Source: Chlamydiia bacterium (GTDB lineage: Bacteria; Chlamydiota; Chlamydiia; Chlamydiales; 2-12-FULL-49-11). Taken from it: a stretch of 64,000 nt of DNA. Positions 51,282-60,440 of the stretch are shown piece after piece. The DNA lies in the NCBI GenBank assembly GCA_022601435.1, contig JAJACQ010000020.1:21535-85534 (forward strand), in the 5' to 3' direction. The notes below the pieces were generated by a model. That model was not told where the DNA came from. It worked only from the letters and a program-made list of their open reading frames with translations, and searched no databases. Positions within the stretch are counted from its first letter, which is position 1. Every line of letters starts with the position of its first letter. Position numbers and translations under genes: made by a program.

Positions 51282-52304
51282 ATGGATGATTATGCAAAAG
51301 CTCTTAGTGATTGGTTTAAAGATGAGAAGAGGGACTTTCCCTGGAGAAACATAAGAACTTCGTATTCTGTCCTAGTTTCGGAAATTATGTTACAGCAAAC
51401 AGTTGCTTCTGTTGTTGTTTCTTATTTTAATCGATGGATGAAACTATTTCCTGACTTTGAAGTTTTAGCCAAAGCTTCTGAAGAAGAAGTGATAAAAGCT
51501 TGGGAAGGATTGGGCTATTATTCAAGAGCTAGAAATTTGCATACGATAGCAAAAAAGGTTGTATCTGATTTTGGTGGAACGTTTCCTGCTGAGATAGATC
51601 AAATATTATCCTTTAAAGGAATAGGGCCTTACACTTCGGCAGCACTCTCCCACTTTGCGTTTAATAAAAGAGCTCTTGGTTGTGATGGTAACATTAAAAA
51701 GGTGCTTTCTCGGTTTTATGGGCATAAAGGATATATTGAAAATGATAAAGAGTTCATTGAGTTCCTAGAGCAGTTTTTACCACAAAAAGATTCTTCGCAT
51801 TGCTTTGAAGGATTAATAGAATTAGGAGCAACCACATGTTTAAAGAAACCGAAGTGTGATGTTTGTCCGTTAAGAGGGGGATGTAAAGCCTACTCTGAAG
51901 GACTGCAGGAAGTAATTCCTTTAAGAAAAAAGCGAGAAAAAATTATTAAGTTACACAGAACCGTGTTTGTTTTAATAAATAAGAATCGCATTCTTATAAA
52001 AAAGGGTCAAAAAAAGCTGATGAAAGATTTACACGAATTTCCATATGTAGAGCATGATGGGGCAAAAGAAGTTTCGATGTTAACTGGGCTAATGGAAAAA
52101 GAGCTAGGTTGTAGTATTGATATTAAAAAAGAATTAGCTAAAGTGTCTCATAGCTTTACTAAGTATAAGGCTTTTTTAACTTCTTTTGTAGGATATGCTG
52201 AAAATATTGATCACATATCTTCAGAATATTTATTTGTTTCTTTTGATCAAATAGGCAAATATTCTTTTTCCTCCGGACACAGACGAATCTTAAATCAACT
52301 TTAG
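51282..52304 (+). CDS. mutY: A/G-specific adenine glycosylase MutY
   Basis: A 340-residue MutY that removes adenine mispaired with 8-oxoguanine. The N-terminal helix-hairpin-helix glycosylase domain has RDFPWRNIRTSYSVLVSEIMLQQT near residue 16 (Glu of SEIMLQQT is catalytic), WEGLGYYSRARNL near residue 71 and FKGIGPYTSAALSHFAF near residue 110, with the catalytic Asp in LGCDGNIKKVLSR. A 4Fe-4S cluster follows at CLKKPKCDVCPLRGGC near residue 186 (C-x5-C-x2-C-x5-C, one residue shorter in the first gap than E. coli MutY). A NUDIX-like C-terminal domain (residues ~225-340) reads 8-oxoG. No obvious RBS. Confidence 0.93.
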   Translation: MDDYAKALSDWFKDEKRDFPWRNIRTSYSVLVSEIMLQQTVASVVVSYFNRWMKLFPDFEVLAKASEEEVIKAWEGLGYYSRARNLHTIAKKVVSDFGGTFPAEIDQILSFKGIGPYTSAALSHFAFNKRALGCDGNIKKVLSRFYGHKGYIENDKEFIEFLEQFLPQKDSSHCFEGLIELGATTCLKKPKCDVCPLRGGCKAYSEGLQEVIPLRKKREKIIKLHRTVFVLINKNRILIKKGQKKLMKDLHEFPYVEHDGAKEVSMLTGLMEKELGCSIDIKKELAKVSHSFTKYKAFLTSFVGYAENIDHISSEYLFVSFDQIGKYSFSSGHRRILNQL

Positions 52305-52364
52305 TTCATCAATTGTTCTTGCAACTAAAAGATTTTTATGTTTTTTTTCGGTTTTGGAGGACAG

Positions 52365-52931
52365 ATGGCCAAAGTAAGAAAAGTTGGAGAATGGAGTGAA
52401 ACCATTCCGGAAATAAAAAAACGCATTCAAAAGCATGAGTTTGCTGGTCTTGTAGGAAATATAGTTTCTGATATTGGGCCTTCACACGTGATTGACTTGG
52501 GATGTGGCGAAGGAAGATTATCTCAGGTTTTTGCTAAAAATGATTACTTGGGTTTGGATATTGATGAAAAAATCATTAACGTTGCCAAAACACAATTTTC
52601 TGATTATGCCTTTTTAGTTCCTGACGATAGTATCTTTTCTACTGATATGTGTATTGCTTCAAGAGTCTTTTTAGAAATCACAGAAAAAAAAATCCATGAG
52701 ATATTAACTCGTATGCGATGTAAATGGCTGTTAGTTGCAGAACCCTTAGCTTCACAAGAACAAGGTAATGTTTTAAGCTTTAATCAAAGAAGTAGAGAAG
52801 ACTATATTGCTATGATGCGAGCTCATGACCTGTTATTGTTTAAGCACATGGTAAAAACTGTGACAAATGAAACAAAAGAAGACGTCTCTTTTTTATTATT
52901 TAAAAAATGTGAAAGAAATCCAGTCTCTTAG
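52365..52931 (+). CDS. SAM-dependent methyltransferase
   Basis: A 188-residue class I methyltransferase. The SAM-binding motif I is HVIDLGCGEGRLSQVF near residue 41, followed by YLGLDIDEKIINVA (motif II with the acidic ribose ligand) near residue 63 and a hydrophobic strand CKWLLVAEPLASQEQ near residue 125. Substrate unknown; small size and lack of an extra domain leave nothing to define it, although HEN1- and UbiE-like folds share this layout. I use the ATG at 52365, preceded by GGAGG at four bases; an upstream ATG in frame has no RBS. Confidence 0.78.
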   Translation: MAKVRKVGEWSETIPEIKKRIQKHEFAGLVGNIVSDIGPSHVIDLGCGEGRLSQVFAKNDYLGLDIDEKIINVAKTQFSDYAFLVPDDSIFSTDMCIASRVFLEITEKKIHEILTRMRCKWLLVAEPLASQEQGNVLSFNQRSREDYIAMMRAHDLLLFKHMVKTVTNETKEDVSFLLFKKCERNPVS

Positions 52932-52984
52932 TACTTGATTCAATATTTTATAATCATTATAATTCTTCTTAAAAAGAGGATTAT

Positions 52985-53632
52985 ATGGCAATCGATTTGA
53001 ACTCTACTGAACAAACATTTACTCAATTACTATTTAAATTAAAGTTCTATATAGCAGCCTTTATTGGAGTTATCTTATTGCTATCCTTTGTGTTAACAAA
53101 GGCTCATCCTCAACGAAAATCGTATGCCAAAGACTATAATTATCTATACTCATTATCAGAAGATTTGAAAGCAGGAAGAGAAGTTAGCTTTGATATGCTT
53201 GAAGCAAAACTAGAAAATTTTTCAACTTTAAGACCACAATTTGATGCTTTTTTTATAGATGAGCATGTTAAATCAGAAGAGTTTGAAAAAGCAAACGCTA
53301 TATTTGCTGATATTAGAAATCGTATTATCGCAAAGGATGCCCTTATTGATCTATTTACTGAAGCATCCTTGGCTATTGAGAAAAGCGAGTTTAAATCCGC
53401 CTATGAAAAATGTCTGAGAATTCATCAATCAGAAGGAATAAAAGAGGGATACCCAACGTTATTTTCTTATAATCTATTTCGATTGCAAGAGCTTGAAAAG
53501 CATTTGGGTAAGCAGGCCAAAGCTGAGAAATCAAAGAATGAATTAATTAGTTTTTTAGATTCTTTAGATGATAGCTCTTCAATAAATATCACAGTTTTAA
53601 ATATCTTAAAACATTGTGTCAAAGACAAATAA
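52985..53632 (+). CDS. Hypothetical single-pass membrane protein
   Basis: A 215-residue protein with a membrane helix near residues 20-41 (FYIAAFIGVILLLSFVLTKA) and a periplasmic, fully helical domain that may form TPR-like hairpins (FEKANAIFADIRNRIIAKDAL, SEFKSAYEKCLRIHQSEGIK). No named family. It ends just before the large MORN protein (11 bases), repeating the arrangement at 2 kb where a single-pass membrane protein precedes the MORN lipoprotein. Confidence 0.6.
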   Translation: MAIDLNSTEQTFTQLLFKLKFYIAAFIGVILLLSFVLTKAHPQRKSYAKDYNYLYSLSEDLKAGREVSFDMLEAKLENFSTLRPQFDAFFIDEHVKSEEFEKANAIFADIRNRIIAKDALIDLFTEASLAIEKSEFKSAYEKCLRIHQSEGIKEGYPTLFSYNLFRLQELEKHLGKQAKAEKSKNELISFLDSLDDSSSINITVLNILKHCVKDK

Positions 53633-53642
53633 CGGAGACAAA

Positions 53643-56153
53643 ATGAAACGTAATACTTTTTTTCTACTAATTTACATATTTAGCTCAGTTATGGTCTTTG
53701 GGCAGCATAACTTAAAAAGACCCTTAATGGAGAGACAGCCTGAGTGGAAGAGCTTAGTTATTGAAAGATATAATAATGGTCAGGATAAAGTTGTTCATTT
53801 ATTTCATGTAAAAGATGGAAAAGATATTGTTTGTAAACGGTATGTGATTTCTGAATTAGGACATCTTTCTCTAGAAGAAGATGTGATTTCAATTCAAAGA
53901 GATGGAAAGTTTGAGATTGTGCCTCATGGGACATCGATTTCGTTTTCTAGTCCAAATGTTGTTGAATCAATCAAGGAATATGAAAAGGGTATTTTAGATG
54001 GATTAAACATTACGTTTTATGCAAATGGTAAAGAAGAAAAAGTTTCTACTTATAAAAATGGTATATTACATGGACGAACTGTTTCTTTCTATGAATCTCA
54101 TGAAAAAAAATCTGAATCCTATTATGAAAATGGCCACTTAGAAGGTGAAGTCTGGTCTTATTTTCCTTCTGGGAAACGACAGAAGAAAGAACATTTTAAA
54201 GCGGGTAAATTAGAAGGTGAGTCAACTACATGGTACGACTCTGGGGTCATTGAATCATATTGCTACTATAAAGATGGAGTCTTATCTGATACGGATAAAA
54301 AAGCGGCTGTAATATTTTATTCTGATGATGGGGCTTTATTATCTTTACATCATTATAAGGATGGTACAAAACATGGGGATCATATTCTTTATTACCCAAA
54401 TGGAAATAAGAAAGTTCAAGAAAGTTATGATAATGGATTCTTACACGGCAAAAACTTAGAATATTCTCAAAATGGGGAAATCTTAGGATCAGGAGATTAT
54501 GTTCATGGTAAGCCAATAGGCATCCACTCAAGAAAAACTGATTTTGATACCGATTTATATTTTGCTCGTTATGATAAAAATGGCATTCTACAAGATTATA
54601 TCCTTGAGTATAATGAACAAGGTACTTTGAAATCTAAGTTCTTTAAACAAGGCGAGGTATTTGAAAAAGATTATAGAACCTATCACGATTCAGGTGCCCC
54701 TCATAAATTCTATAACTTTTATAAGGGTAAGTTACATGGAACAGTGGAAGAGTACTATGAAAATGGTCAGATCGCTTTAAAAACTTCTTATCTAGATGGG
54801 AAGATTGTAGGCACTTTTGAAACGTGGTATGAAAATGGAGCGCGAGCAAAAAAAGGTGTTTATAATAAAGATGGCTATTTAGATAAAGAATCTACGATCT
54901 GGCATAAAAATGGGCAAGTAGCATCAACAATCCCATATAAAAATGGCAAAATTCACGGTGAAATCTTGCACTATTATGACAACCAAATTCTAAAAGCAAG
55001 AATTGGCTATGATGAAGGGATTCACCATGGCGATTATATCGAATATTTTGAAGATGGATCTATTAAATATCAGGCAAGTTTTGTTCAAGGTGAATTAAAT
55101 GGTAAACTAGTTAGATATTTTGATAAGAATATATTGTCTCATGAGGAGCAATATCAAAATGGTGTTTTACACGGGAAAGCCATTCAATATTATCGAGATG
55201 GTTCTATCTGCTCATCTTTAAGTTATAAGAATGGATTATTTCATGGAGAGAGCTTTGGTCACTATAAGAACCATAATAAAGCTTTTGTAAGACATTATAA
55301 CGAAGGAAAATTCATTGGACAGCAGATGAAATACTTTGAAGGCGATGAAGAAAAAGTTGCTTTTGAAGAGAACTATAATGAAAAGGGTCAAAGAAATGGA
55401 GAGCAAAAGATCTTTTTTAATGACGGAACTCTTAAAAGCTTGATTACATATGAAAATGATGAAATGCATGGGCCTAAAGAAATTCGAAATGATGAAAGAG
55501 AAGTAATAGAAAAGGCAAACTACTTTCATGGACTGATTGATGGCATGCTTGTCTATAAAGAGAAAAATGGTTCCATATCAGAGTCTATGTTCAAAAATGG
55601 TCAAAGACACGGCCCTATGAAAGTCTTCTATCCTATTCATCCTAAATACGGGAAAGTTCTATTCATAGATGCATATTGCGAAGAAGGCGTTTTACATGGC
55701 GCGGTTAAAAAATATCACCCAAATGCAAAACTCGCAGAAGAATATACTGTTGAAAAAGGTAAGATCGTAGGCCTTGCCAAGTACTTTGATCAAGAAGGTA
55801 CTTTGTTAAGATCAGCAAATTTTGATAAAGGAATTCCAAATGGTAAGCTTCAAGACTTCTTCAGAGATGGTAAAGTAAAAAAAGAAATAACCTTCAATCA
55901 AGGTAAACCCTCAGGTGAAGAGATAACTTACTATCATGACGGGAAAACCCAACACTCAAAACACTATAAAGAAGGTCTCCTACACGGTCTAGCCAAGTCC
56001 TTTAACGAAAATGGAACTCTCATCTTCGAAGCAGAGTATAAGGATGGATTAAAGCACGGAATCTTTAATAAGTATTTTGATGATGGAAGGCCTAAGCTTT
56101 TTCAGTTCTACGAGAACGACAAGCAAATCAAGCGACAATCCTTCATTGAGTAG
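53643..56153 (+). CDS. Large exported MORN-repeat protein
   Basis: An 836-residue protein with a signal peptide (MKRNTFFLLIYIFSSVMVFG) followed by about 25 MORN_2 (YwqK-type) repeats of 22-24 residues. Each has a turn such as NGILHG, NGHLEG, AGKLEG, DGTKHG, NGFLHG, KGKLHG or NGVLHG, preceded by Y/F-x-x-x-G/D-x-x-x-x. They probably stack into one long beta-rich spiral. I use the ATG at 53643 (CGGAGA upstream); a longer frame starts within the preceding gene. No catalytic residues are visible, and the surface could bind protein, lipid or glycan. It probably shares a transcript with the gene before it, and is followed by repeat A. Confidence 0.8.
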   Translation: MKRNTFFLLIYIFSSVMVFGQHNLKRPLMERQPEWKSLVIERYNNGQDKVVHLFHVKDGKDIVCKRYVISELGHLSLEEDVISIQRDGKFEIVPHGTSISFSSPNVVESIKEYEKGILDGLNITFYANGKEEKVSTYKNGILHGRTVSFYESHEKKSESYYENGHLEGEVWSYFPSGKRQKKEHFKAGKLEGESTTWYDSGVIESYCYYKDGVLSDTDKKAAVIFYSDDGALLSLHHYKDGTKHGDHILYYPNGNKKVQESYDNGFLHGKNLEYSQNGEILGSGDYVHGKPIGIHSRKTDFDTDLYFARYDKNGILQDYILEYNEQGTLKSKFFKQGEVFEKDYRTYHDSGAPHKFYNFYKGKLHGTVEEYYENGQIALKTSYLDGKIVGTFETWYENGARAKKGVYNKDGYLDKESTIWHKNGQVASTIPYKNGKIHGEILHYYDNQILKARIGYDEGIHHGDYIEYFEDGSIKYQASFVQGELNGKLVRYFDKNILSHEEQYQNGVLHGKAIQYYRDGSICSSLSYKNGLFHGESFGHYKNHNKAFVRHYNEGKFIGQQMKYFEGDEEKVAFEENYNEKGQRNGEQKIFFNDGTLKSLITYENDEMHGPKEIRNDEREVIEKANYFHGLIDGMLVYKEKNGSISESMFKNGQRHGPMKVFYPIHPKYGKVLFIDAYCEEGVLHGAVKKYHPNAKLAEEYTVEKGKIVGLAKYFDQEGTLLRSANFDKGIPNGKLQDFFRDGKVKKEITFNQGKPSGEEITYYHDGKTQHSKHYKEGLLHGLAKSFNENGTLIFEAEYKDGLKHGIFNKYFDDGRPKLFQFYENDKQIKRQSFIE

Positions 56154-56154
56154 G

Positions 56155-56262
56155 AAATAGGCTTTTATTTGAGCATCTTTGCCCTATCTTGCTCCTCGGA
56201 GTACTACCATGTACACAGTCGGAGCAAGATAGAACAAATCTATCTCAAATAGAATCCTTTTC
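56155..56262. repeat. Long hairpin repeat A, copy 6
   Basis: Copy between convergent gene ends. Inner arms CTATCTTGCTCC and GGAGCAAGATAG are perfect complements; middle arms ATTTGAG/CTCAAAT and ATCTTTG/AACAAATC. Loop CGGAGTACTACCATGTACACAG. The arms again differ from every other copy yet stay paired. Confidence 0.86.
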
Positions 56263-56305
56263 AATGCATCACTTTCTTTTTAAAGGTAGGGGAAGGTGCG
56301 TAGTA

Positions 56306-57457
56306 TTAAAATGCATTGTCAGTAGAGGATTTGAGCTCCTTTTTTTGCTGGTCTAACCATTGAGCAAGCCAGTCAGCTATAGGGCCATCTATAGTTTCTT
56401 CTATATCGGGGCAATTACTTAATATTATTGATAGAACTGTTAAAACAGAGGCTTTTTCTTGGGGGGTAGCGCGTAAGTATCGGGCTGTAAAGGCTTTATT
56501 TAAATTAATAGAGGTATTAGTAGATTTTATATAATCTTCAAACGGTTTATATGAATAGGGGTTTTCTTCTAATCTTCTTATGATCTCATCTATAGATATT
56601 CCATCTAGATATCTTAGTGTGTTCGCGGCCTGTCTAAAATCTTGAATCATTCGCTCATTATTGTGTAGAACTCTTTGAATTTCTTCAATCCTTGCTTCAA
56701 CAGCATCTATAACTTTTTGAAGGCCTGGTCTTGTTGGATTCGGAACTGTAGTACTTGTTATTCCACCACCAATGCCATGTATATCTATTATTGCCTCTAG
56801 AGACTGTATTAAAGTTTCCACATCATATATTGGAGCAGTCCAGCATGATATATTGTCAAAACTTATCTCTAAAGTATTACCATTACGAATATGTTCAATT
56901 AAAGTCTTCTCAGGAGAAAAGCTTGCTTGTACTTTCTTAATCAGAGAGGGCAATAAAAGATTTCCACAGCAAGTATATAAATCATTACCTGCTTGTTCCA
57001 TTAAATTGACTATTCCAAGGGCATCTGCTCCTGTTAAATTGTTGATGTCAATTGGACGGTTTGAACTGTTATTCGTATTTATTGAAAGTTCATCATCATT
57101 TTTTCTTTCCAGGGATTGGATAGTAGTATCTTGAAGAAGTCTAGGAGTCACTGTTTCATGTGTGTCATCAGAAAATCTAAAGGCGGAATCGGTGCCTTCT
57201 TCAACAATGCCATGACTAACTCTACTACCAGCATTTTCAATAGATCTATGAGCGGCATCAAAGATTGCTTTTCCTGCAAAGAAGAATAAGGCAAGTCCTC
57301 CTGTAATGATGATAGAGGCTATTGTTGTAATCGCTCTTAAAACTCCGGCATATCTTTCCTCATCGGGAACTAACCTGGCGCTCCAAGGCTGCAAGAAGAA
57401 ATCTCCTACTCTTTGAGCAGTTAAATTATTATTAAAATTTGATTGTGTTAGTTCCAT
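56306..57457 (-). CDS. Putative effector or membrane protein with shared N-terminal module (member 1)
   Basis: A 383-residue protein. Residues 1-66 are nearly identical to those of the next upstream gene: MELTQSNFNNNLTAQRVGDF, FLQPWSARLVPD and a hydrophobic stretch ITTIASIIITGGLALFFFAG. The Asn/Gln/Ser/Thr-rich first ~15 residues resemble an unstructured type III secretion signal. The remaining ~300 residues are helical and acidic, with a Ser/Asn-rich linker, and match no family I know. A single membrane segment near residue 45-62 is all that is hydrophobic. The shared module upstream of a different C-terminus suggests a family built by domain swapping. No RBS beyond GGATTAAAAT. Confidence 0.65.
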   Translation of the reverse strand: MELTQSNFNNNLTAQRVGDFFLQPWSARLVPDEERYAGVLRAITTIASIIITGGLALFFFAGKAIFDAAHRSIENAGSRVSHGIVEEGTDSAFRFSDDTHETVTPRLLQDTTIQSLERKNDDELSINTNNSSNRPIDINNLTGADALGIVNLMEQAGNDLYTCCGNLLLPSLIKKVQASFSPEKTLIEHIRNGNTLEISFDNISCWTAPIYDVETLIQSLEAIIDIHGIGGGITSTTVPNPTRPGLQKVIDAVEARIEEIQRVLHNNERMIQDFRQAANTLRYLDGISIDEIIRRLEENPYSYKPFEDYIKSTNTSINLNKAFTARYLRATPQEKASVLTVLSIILSNCPDIEETIDGPIADWLAQWLDQQKKELKSSTDNAF

Positions 57458-57508
57458 ATTTTAATCCCATGAGAATTATAAAATAATTTTAAAGCATCAG
57501 CCCTATCC

Positions 57509-58180
57509 TTAGTCGGAAGTGTACCCACCATCTACTAATATGTTTGTAATAGGTAAGTCTCCAATAAGTCTTCTTATGAATTGTCTTTCATAACTATTAT
57601 CGTCTGAGTCAGAAAATGTAAATTCACAATTATGTTTAAATCTCATAATTTCTTGTAATAGACTCCCAAGTTCTTTTTCTAAATCGTATTTACTATTAGA
57701 ATATAATATAGGGACAATAATCCGAATATAGTGACTATGAGCCTTTCTTTTGATTTCAGTTATTTTCCCTAAAATAACCGTTTTATCATTTTTATTTGAA
57801 TTATATAAAACAAGAAGAGAATCAAAATAATCATCTAGCCCATAAACAGAATTACGTAGAATATTAATTGCTTGAACGAATTTATCCTTATTTTTATGAG
57901 GTGGTATTTCATTCGCGTTTATTTTTTCAGGTGATTGAGTAGGCTCTTCTGTTTCATTAGTTAAATTTGCATTGTGTATTTGAGAAAGTCCATAGATTGC
58001 GAAAAAAATTAAAGCTAAACCACCTGTAATTACGATTGCTGCGATAGTTATAATCGCTCTTAAAATGTTAGCGTGCTTTTCACTATCAGGAACTAACCTG
58101 GCGCTCCAAGGCTGTAAGAAGAAAGCTCCTACTCTTTGAGCAGTTAAATTATTATTTAAGTTTGATTGTGTTATTTCCAT
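57509..58180 (-). CDS. Putative effector or membrane protein with shared N-terminal module (member 2)
   Basis: A 223-residue protein starting MEITQSNLNNNLTAQRVGAF and FLQPWSARLVPDSEK, then the hydrophobic ITIAAIVITGGLALIFFAIY. This is the same module as in the downstream gene (member 1), including the 5' untranslated GGATTAAAAT. Residues ~75-223 are unrelated to member 1: a helical, Lys/Asp/Ser-rich domain with no known family. The two genes lie 51 bases apart on the same strand. DNA identity is high in the 5' coding region and ends sharply at about residue 65, so this looks like a recent duplication or recombination. Confidence 0.65.
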   Translation of the reverse strand: MEITQSNLNNNLTAQRVGAFFLQPWSARLVPDSEKHANILRAIITIAAIVITGGLALIFFAIYGLSQIHNANLTNETEEPTQSPEKINANEIPPHKNKDKFVQAINILRNSVYGLDDYFDSLLVLYNSNKNDKTVILGKITEIKRKAHSHYIRIIVPILYSNSKYDLEKELGSLLQEIMRFKHNCEFTFSDSDDNSYERQFIRRLIGDLPITNILVDGGYTSD

Positions 58181-58393
58181 ATTTTAATCCTCAATATATT
58201 ATATATAAATTCTAATGGGTACTAGGGTTAAATACAAATTTTAAAATTATGTTTATATTAACTAGTTAGAAAGAAGTTTGAAGAGATCTGATTTAAAATA
58301 AGACTAATAATATTAAAATTATGATGATCTTATTTTTCAAAATTATATTTTGATTCATAAGAAATATTGTTCCTTTGGCTAGCGGAGCTGTAC

Positions 58394-58822
58394 CTATTCA
58401 AAAAATGTGCCTGAGCAGTCATGCTTTTCGATCCAGGTGGGGATGTTTTTCTGGGAGGTGGGAAGAGAGTAAGCAGATATAGATATAGTGTAGGTCTTGT
58501 TGTTTTCGAGAAAGTGGGGCATATAGAAGGTTTTGGTTCTTGACTTAAGTTTTAGGGGGGCTGTGTTTCCATCGAGTTTTGTTTTGACGAAGTCACCCTC
58601 TTGATCGATGATCAGCATGATATTTCTTTCTGCTGAGGCATTGAGATTTCTGAGGGTGTATAGATAATCATGGAACGCTGTTATGGCGTTTCTTTTACGA
58701 AATTCTTTTATGGCATCATAGCCGATAAAGGCAAATGTTGATGTAAGCATTATGAGAATTGATAGGCATATACAAATCTCTATCAGGGTAAAAGAAAGTC
58801 TACGATGTAGCTTCTGCTTCAT
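58394..58822 (-). CDS. Type II secretion minor pseudopilin (GspH-like)
   Basis: A 142-residue pseudopilin. SFTLIEICICLSILIM at residues 10-25 is the class III signal: prepilin peptidase would cut before Phe11 and methylate it, with Glu at +5. A short periplasmic globular domain follows. It overlaps gspG by 23 bases (its ATG at 58822 lies inside the end of gspG) and closes the operon. Its position last in the operon and small size suggest the GspH-type minor pseudopilin, though GspI or GspJ cannot be excluded. Confidence 0.7.
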   Translation of the reverse strand: MKQKLHRRLSFTLIEICICLSILIMLTSTFAFIGYDAIKEFRKRNAITAFHDYLYTLRNLNASAERNIMLIIDQEGDFVKTKLDGNTAPLKLKSRTKTFYMPHFLENNKTYTISISAYSLPTSQKNIPTWIEKHDCSGTFFE

Positions 58823-59249
58823 TTACGACCTTCCTATTATAGGCCCATGGGTACTCTTCTTGAATTTCTTTGGGTTTCATCTTTTTATCTTTGATGAGGT
58901 ATTGCGTCCATTCTTTTGAATAGAGGATAAAGTCATCGTCTTCTGTTTGTAGAAGCTGAAACTTCTTACCCCAGCCATCTTCTAGAATCTTTTTTGGATT
59001 TTTTACAAGGCCTGATTCTTTGAGTACGCTTTCTGGATTTGAGAGAACCCTTTCAAGGGTTGATCCTGATGCCATTTCAAGAGATAATATGTCGTAGGCT
59101 TCTTTTGAAGCGGCTTCTGATTTAAAGACTCGACCTTTTACAAGGCTTCCTTTCATATTGTAACTCATTACACCTCCCACTATGGAGATGATGAATATTA
59201 CGATCATAATTTCGATGATTGTTAGTGGATGTCTTCTTTTTATTTTCAT
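58800..59249 (-). CDS. gspG: Type II secretion major pseudopilin GspG
   Basis: A 149-residue pseudopilin with the prepilin cleavage and hydrophobic segment HPLTIIEIMIVIFIISIVGG (residues 7-26; Glu at +5 as T-I-I-E). The DGWGKKFQLLQTEDDDFILYS segment near residue 91 matches the calcium-binding C-terminal loop of GspG. Leu replaces the more usual Phe at position +1. It follows gspF by nine bases. GspG is the main subunit of the pseudopilus that pushes substrates through the secretin. Confidence 0.85.
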   Translation of the reverse strand: MKIKRRHPLTIIEIMIVIFIISIVGGVMSYNMKGSLVKGRVFKSEAASKEAYDILSLEMASGSTLERVLSNPESVLKESGLVKNPKKILEDGWGKKFQLLQTEDDDFILYSKEWTQYLIKDKKMKPKEIQEEYPWAYNRKVVNEAEATS

Positions 59250-59258
59250 AATAGATCC

Positions 59259-60440
59259 TTATAATAAGCTTGAAACATCTGTTAGTGGAATAAGTACTGC
59301 CAGAAGTACTATCCCAACGATAATTCCAATAAGTAGCAAGAGAATAGGTTGCAGCAAAGCTGTAAATTTTTCAAGTGCTGTTTTTACTTCTTCGTCAAAG
59401 AGTGTGTTTATATGTTTTAAAATAGGTGCTATTGAACCTGAATGTTCTCCTGTTGAAATCATTTTTGATACTATCTTTGGAAAATAGCTAGAATGTTCAA
59501 TTGCCTTTGAAAACTTTTCTCCTTTTTTAACGCGCGATATAACCATATCAACATCTTCTTCGAGATAAGGATGTGATAATGATCCTCTTGCAAGGCTTAA
59601 AGCTTCCAAAATAGGTACTGTGTTTTCTAAAAGATTGTGTAGCGTTGTTGTGAATCTTACGATCGCTATCTTTGTCATCATATCTTTTAGGATAGATATT
59701 TTATAAGCGGATTTTTTAAAAAAAGTTTTGATTTTCTCTACATAGATACACGAGATAATTGATGCTAAAAAAGTGACAAAAGAAACAATGAGGGTATTTG
59801 GATTCGTAATCATCCAATTGCTGATTGCTAAAACTATAGAAGTTAGGGGATGAAGTTCTCTTCCTTCAAATAACTCACTCATAGAAGGAATGATAAATAA
59901 AAAAAGTCCAAATAAAATAACAACGGCAAAGGTAAGTAAAAATGCTGGGTAAAGAAGAGTATCTTTGATTTTCTTTTTCCATTTCGAGTTTGATTCAATC
60001 ATCTCTGCAAGCTCTAGAAAGGCTTTATCTAAAAGACCACTTTTTTCAGCTGAGTGTATGATTGAAACATAAATTGGTGAAAAGACTTTGCTATATTCTC
60101 TAAAAATACTTGATAAAGGCTTTCCATGTTTTATGCAGTCGGTGATATCAAGGATCATAGAGTGAACTTTTTGTCCTTTATATTTATCAACTAAAGTAAT
60201 CAAACTTTCATAGAGAGGAAGATTGGAATGAAGAAGGTAATAAAGATCTTTTGTAAGATACAGTAGCGTTTTTTGATCGATTGTAAAATTCTTTCTAAAA
60301 GATGAATAGGGGCTGATTCTCGTAGTAATAATTTGTAACTTTGCAAGGCGCTTTTTGGCTTCTTCAAGATTTTCAGCATCCACAAATTGATATTTATTAA
60401 ATGAATGATTTGAAAGTACTTTATAACGAAATAGAGGCAT
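59259..60440 (-). CDS. gspF: Type II secretion inner-membrane platform GspF
   Basis: A 393-residue GspF/PilC-type polytopic protein. Two repeated cytoplasmic domains (T2SSF) each precede membrane helices: SILYDITDCIKHGKPLSSIF-type sequence near residue 103 and RVKKGEKFSKAIEHSSYFPK near residue 302, with three membrane segments (about 160-185, 215-235, 365-390). PILLLLIGIIVGIVLLAVLI near the end is the last helix. It couples the GspE ATPase to pseudopilus assembly. Its start overlaps the gspE stop by one base (position 60440). Confidence 0.9.
   Translation of the reverse strand: MPLFRYKVLSNHSFNKYQFVDAENLEEAKKRLAKLQIITTRISPYSSFRKNFTIDQKTLLYLTKDLYYLLHSNLPLYESLITLVDKYKGQKVHSMILDITDCIKHGKPLSSIFREYSKVFSPIYVSIIHSAEKSGLLDKAFLELAEMIESNSKWKKKIKDTLLYPAFLLTFAVVILFGLFLFIIPSMSELFEGRELHPLTSIVLAISNWMITNPNTLIVSFVTFLASIISCIYVEKIKTFFKKSAYKISILKDMMTKIAIVRFTTTLHNLLENTVPILEALSLARGSLSHPYLEEDVDMVISRVKKGEKFSKAIEHSSYFPKIVSKMISTGEHSGSIAPILKHINTLFDEEVKTALEKFTALLQPILLLLIGIIVGIVLLAVLIPLTDVSSLL

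Noticed and set aside
55236..55529. Minus-strand frames within the large MORN gene
   Set aside because: They result from the regular repeat composition; codon pattern and RBS support only the plus-strand frame.
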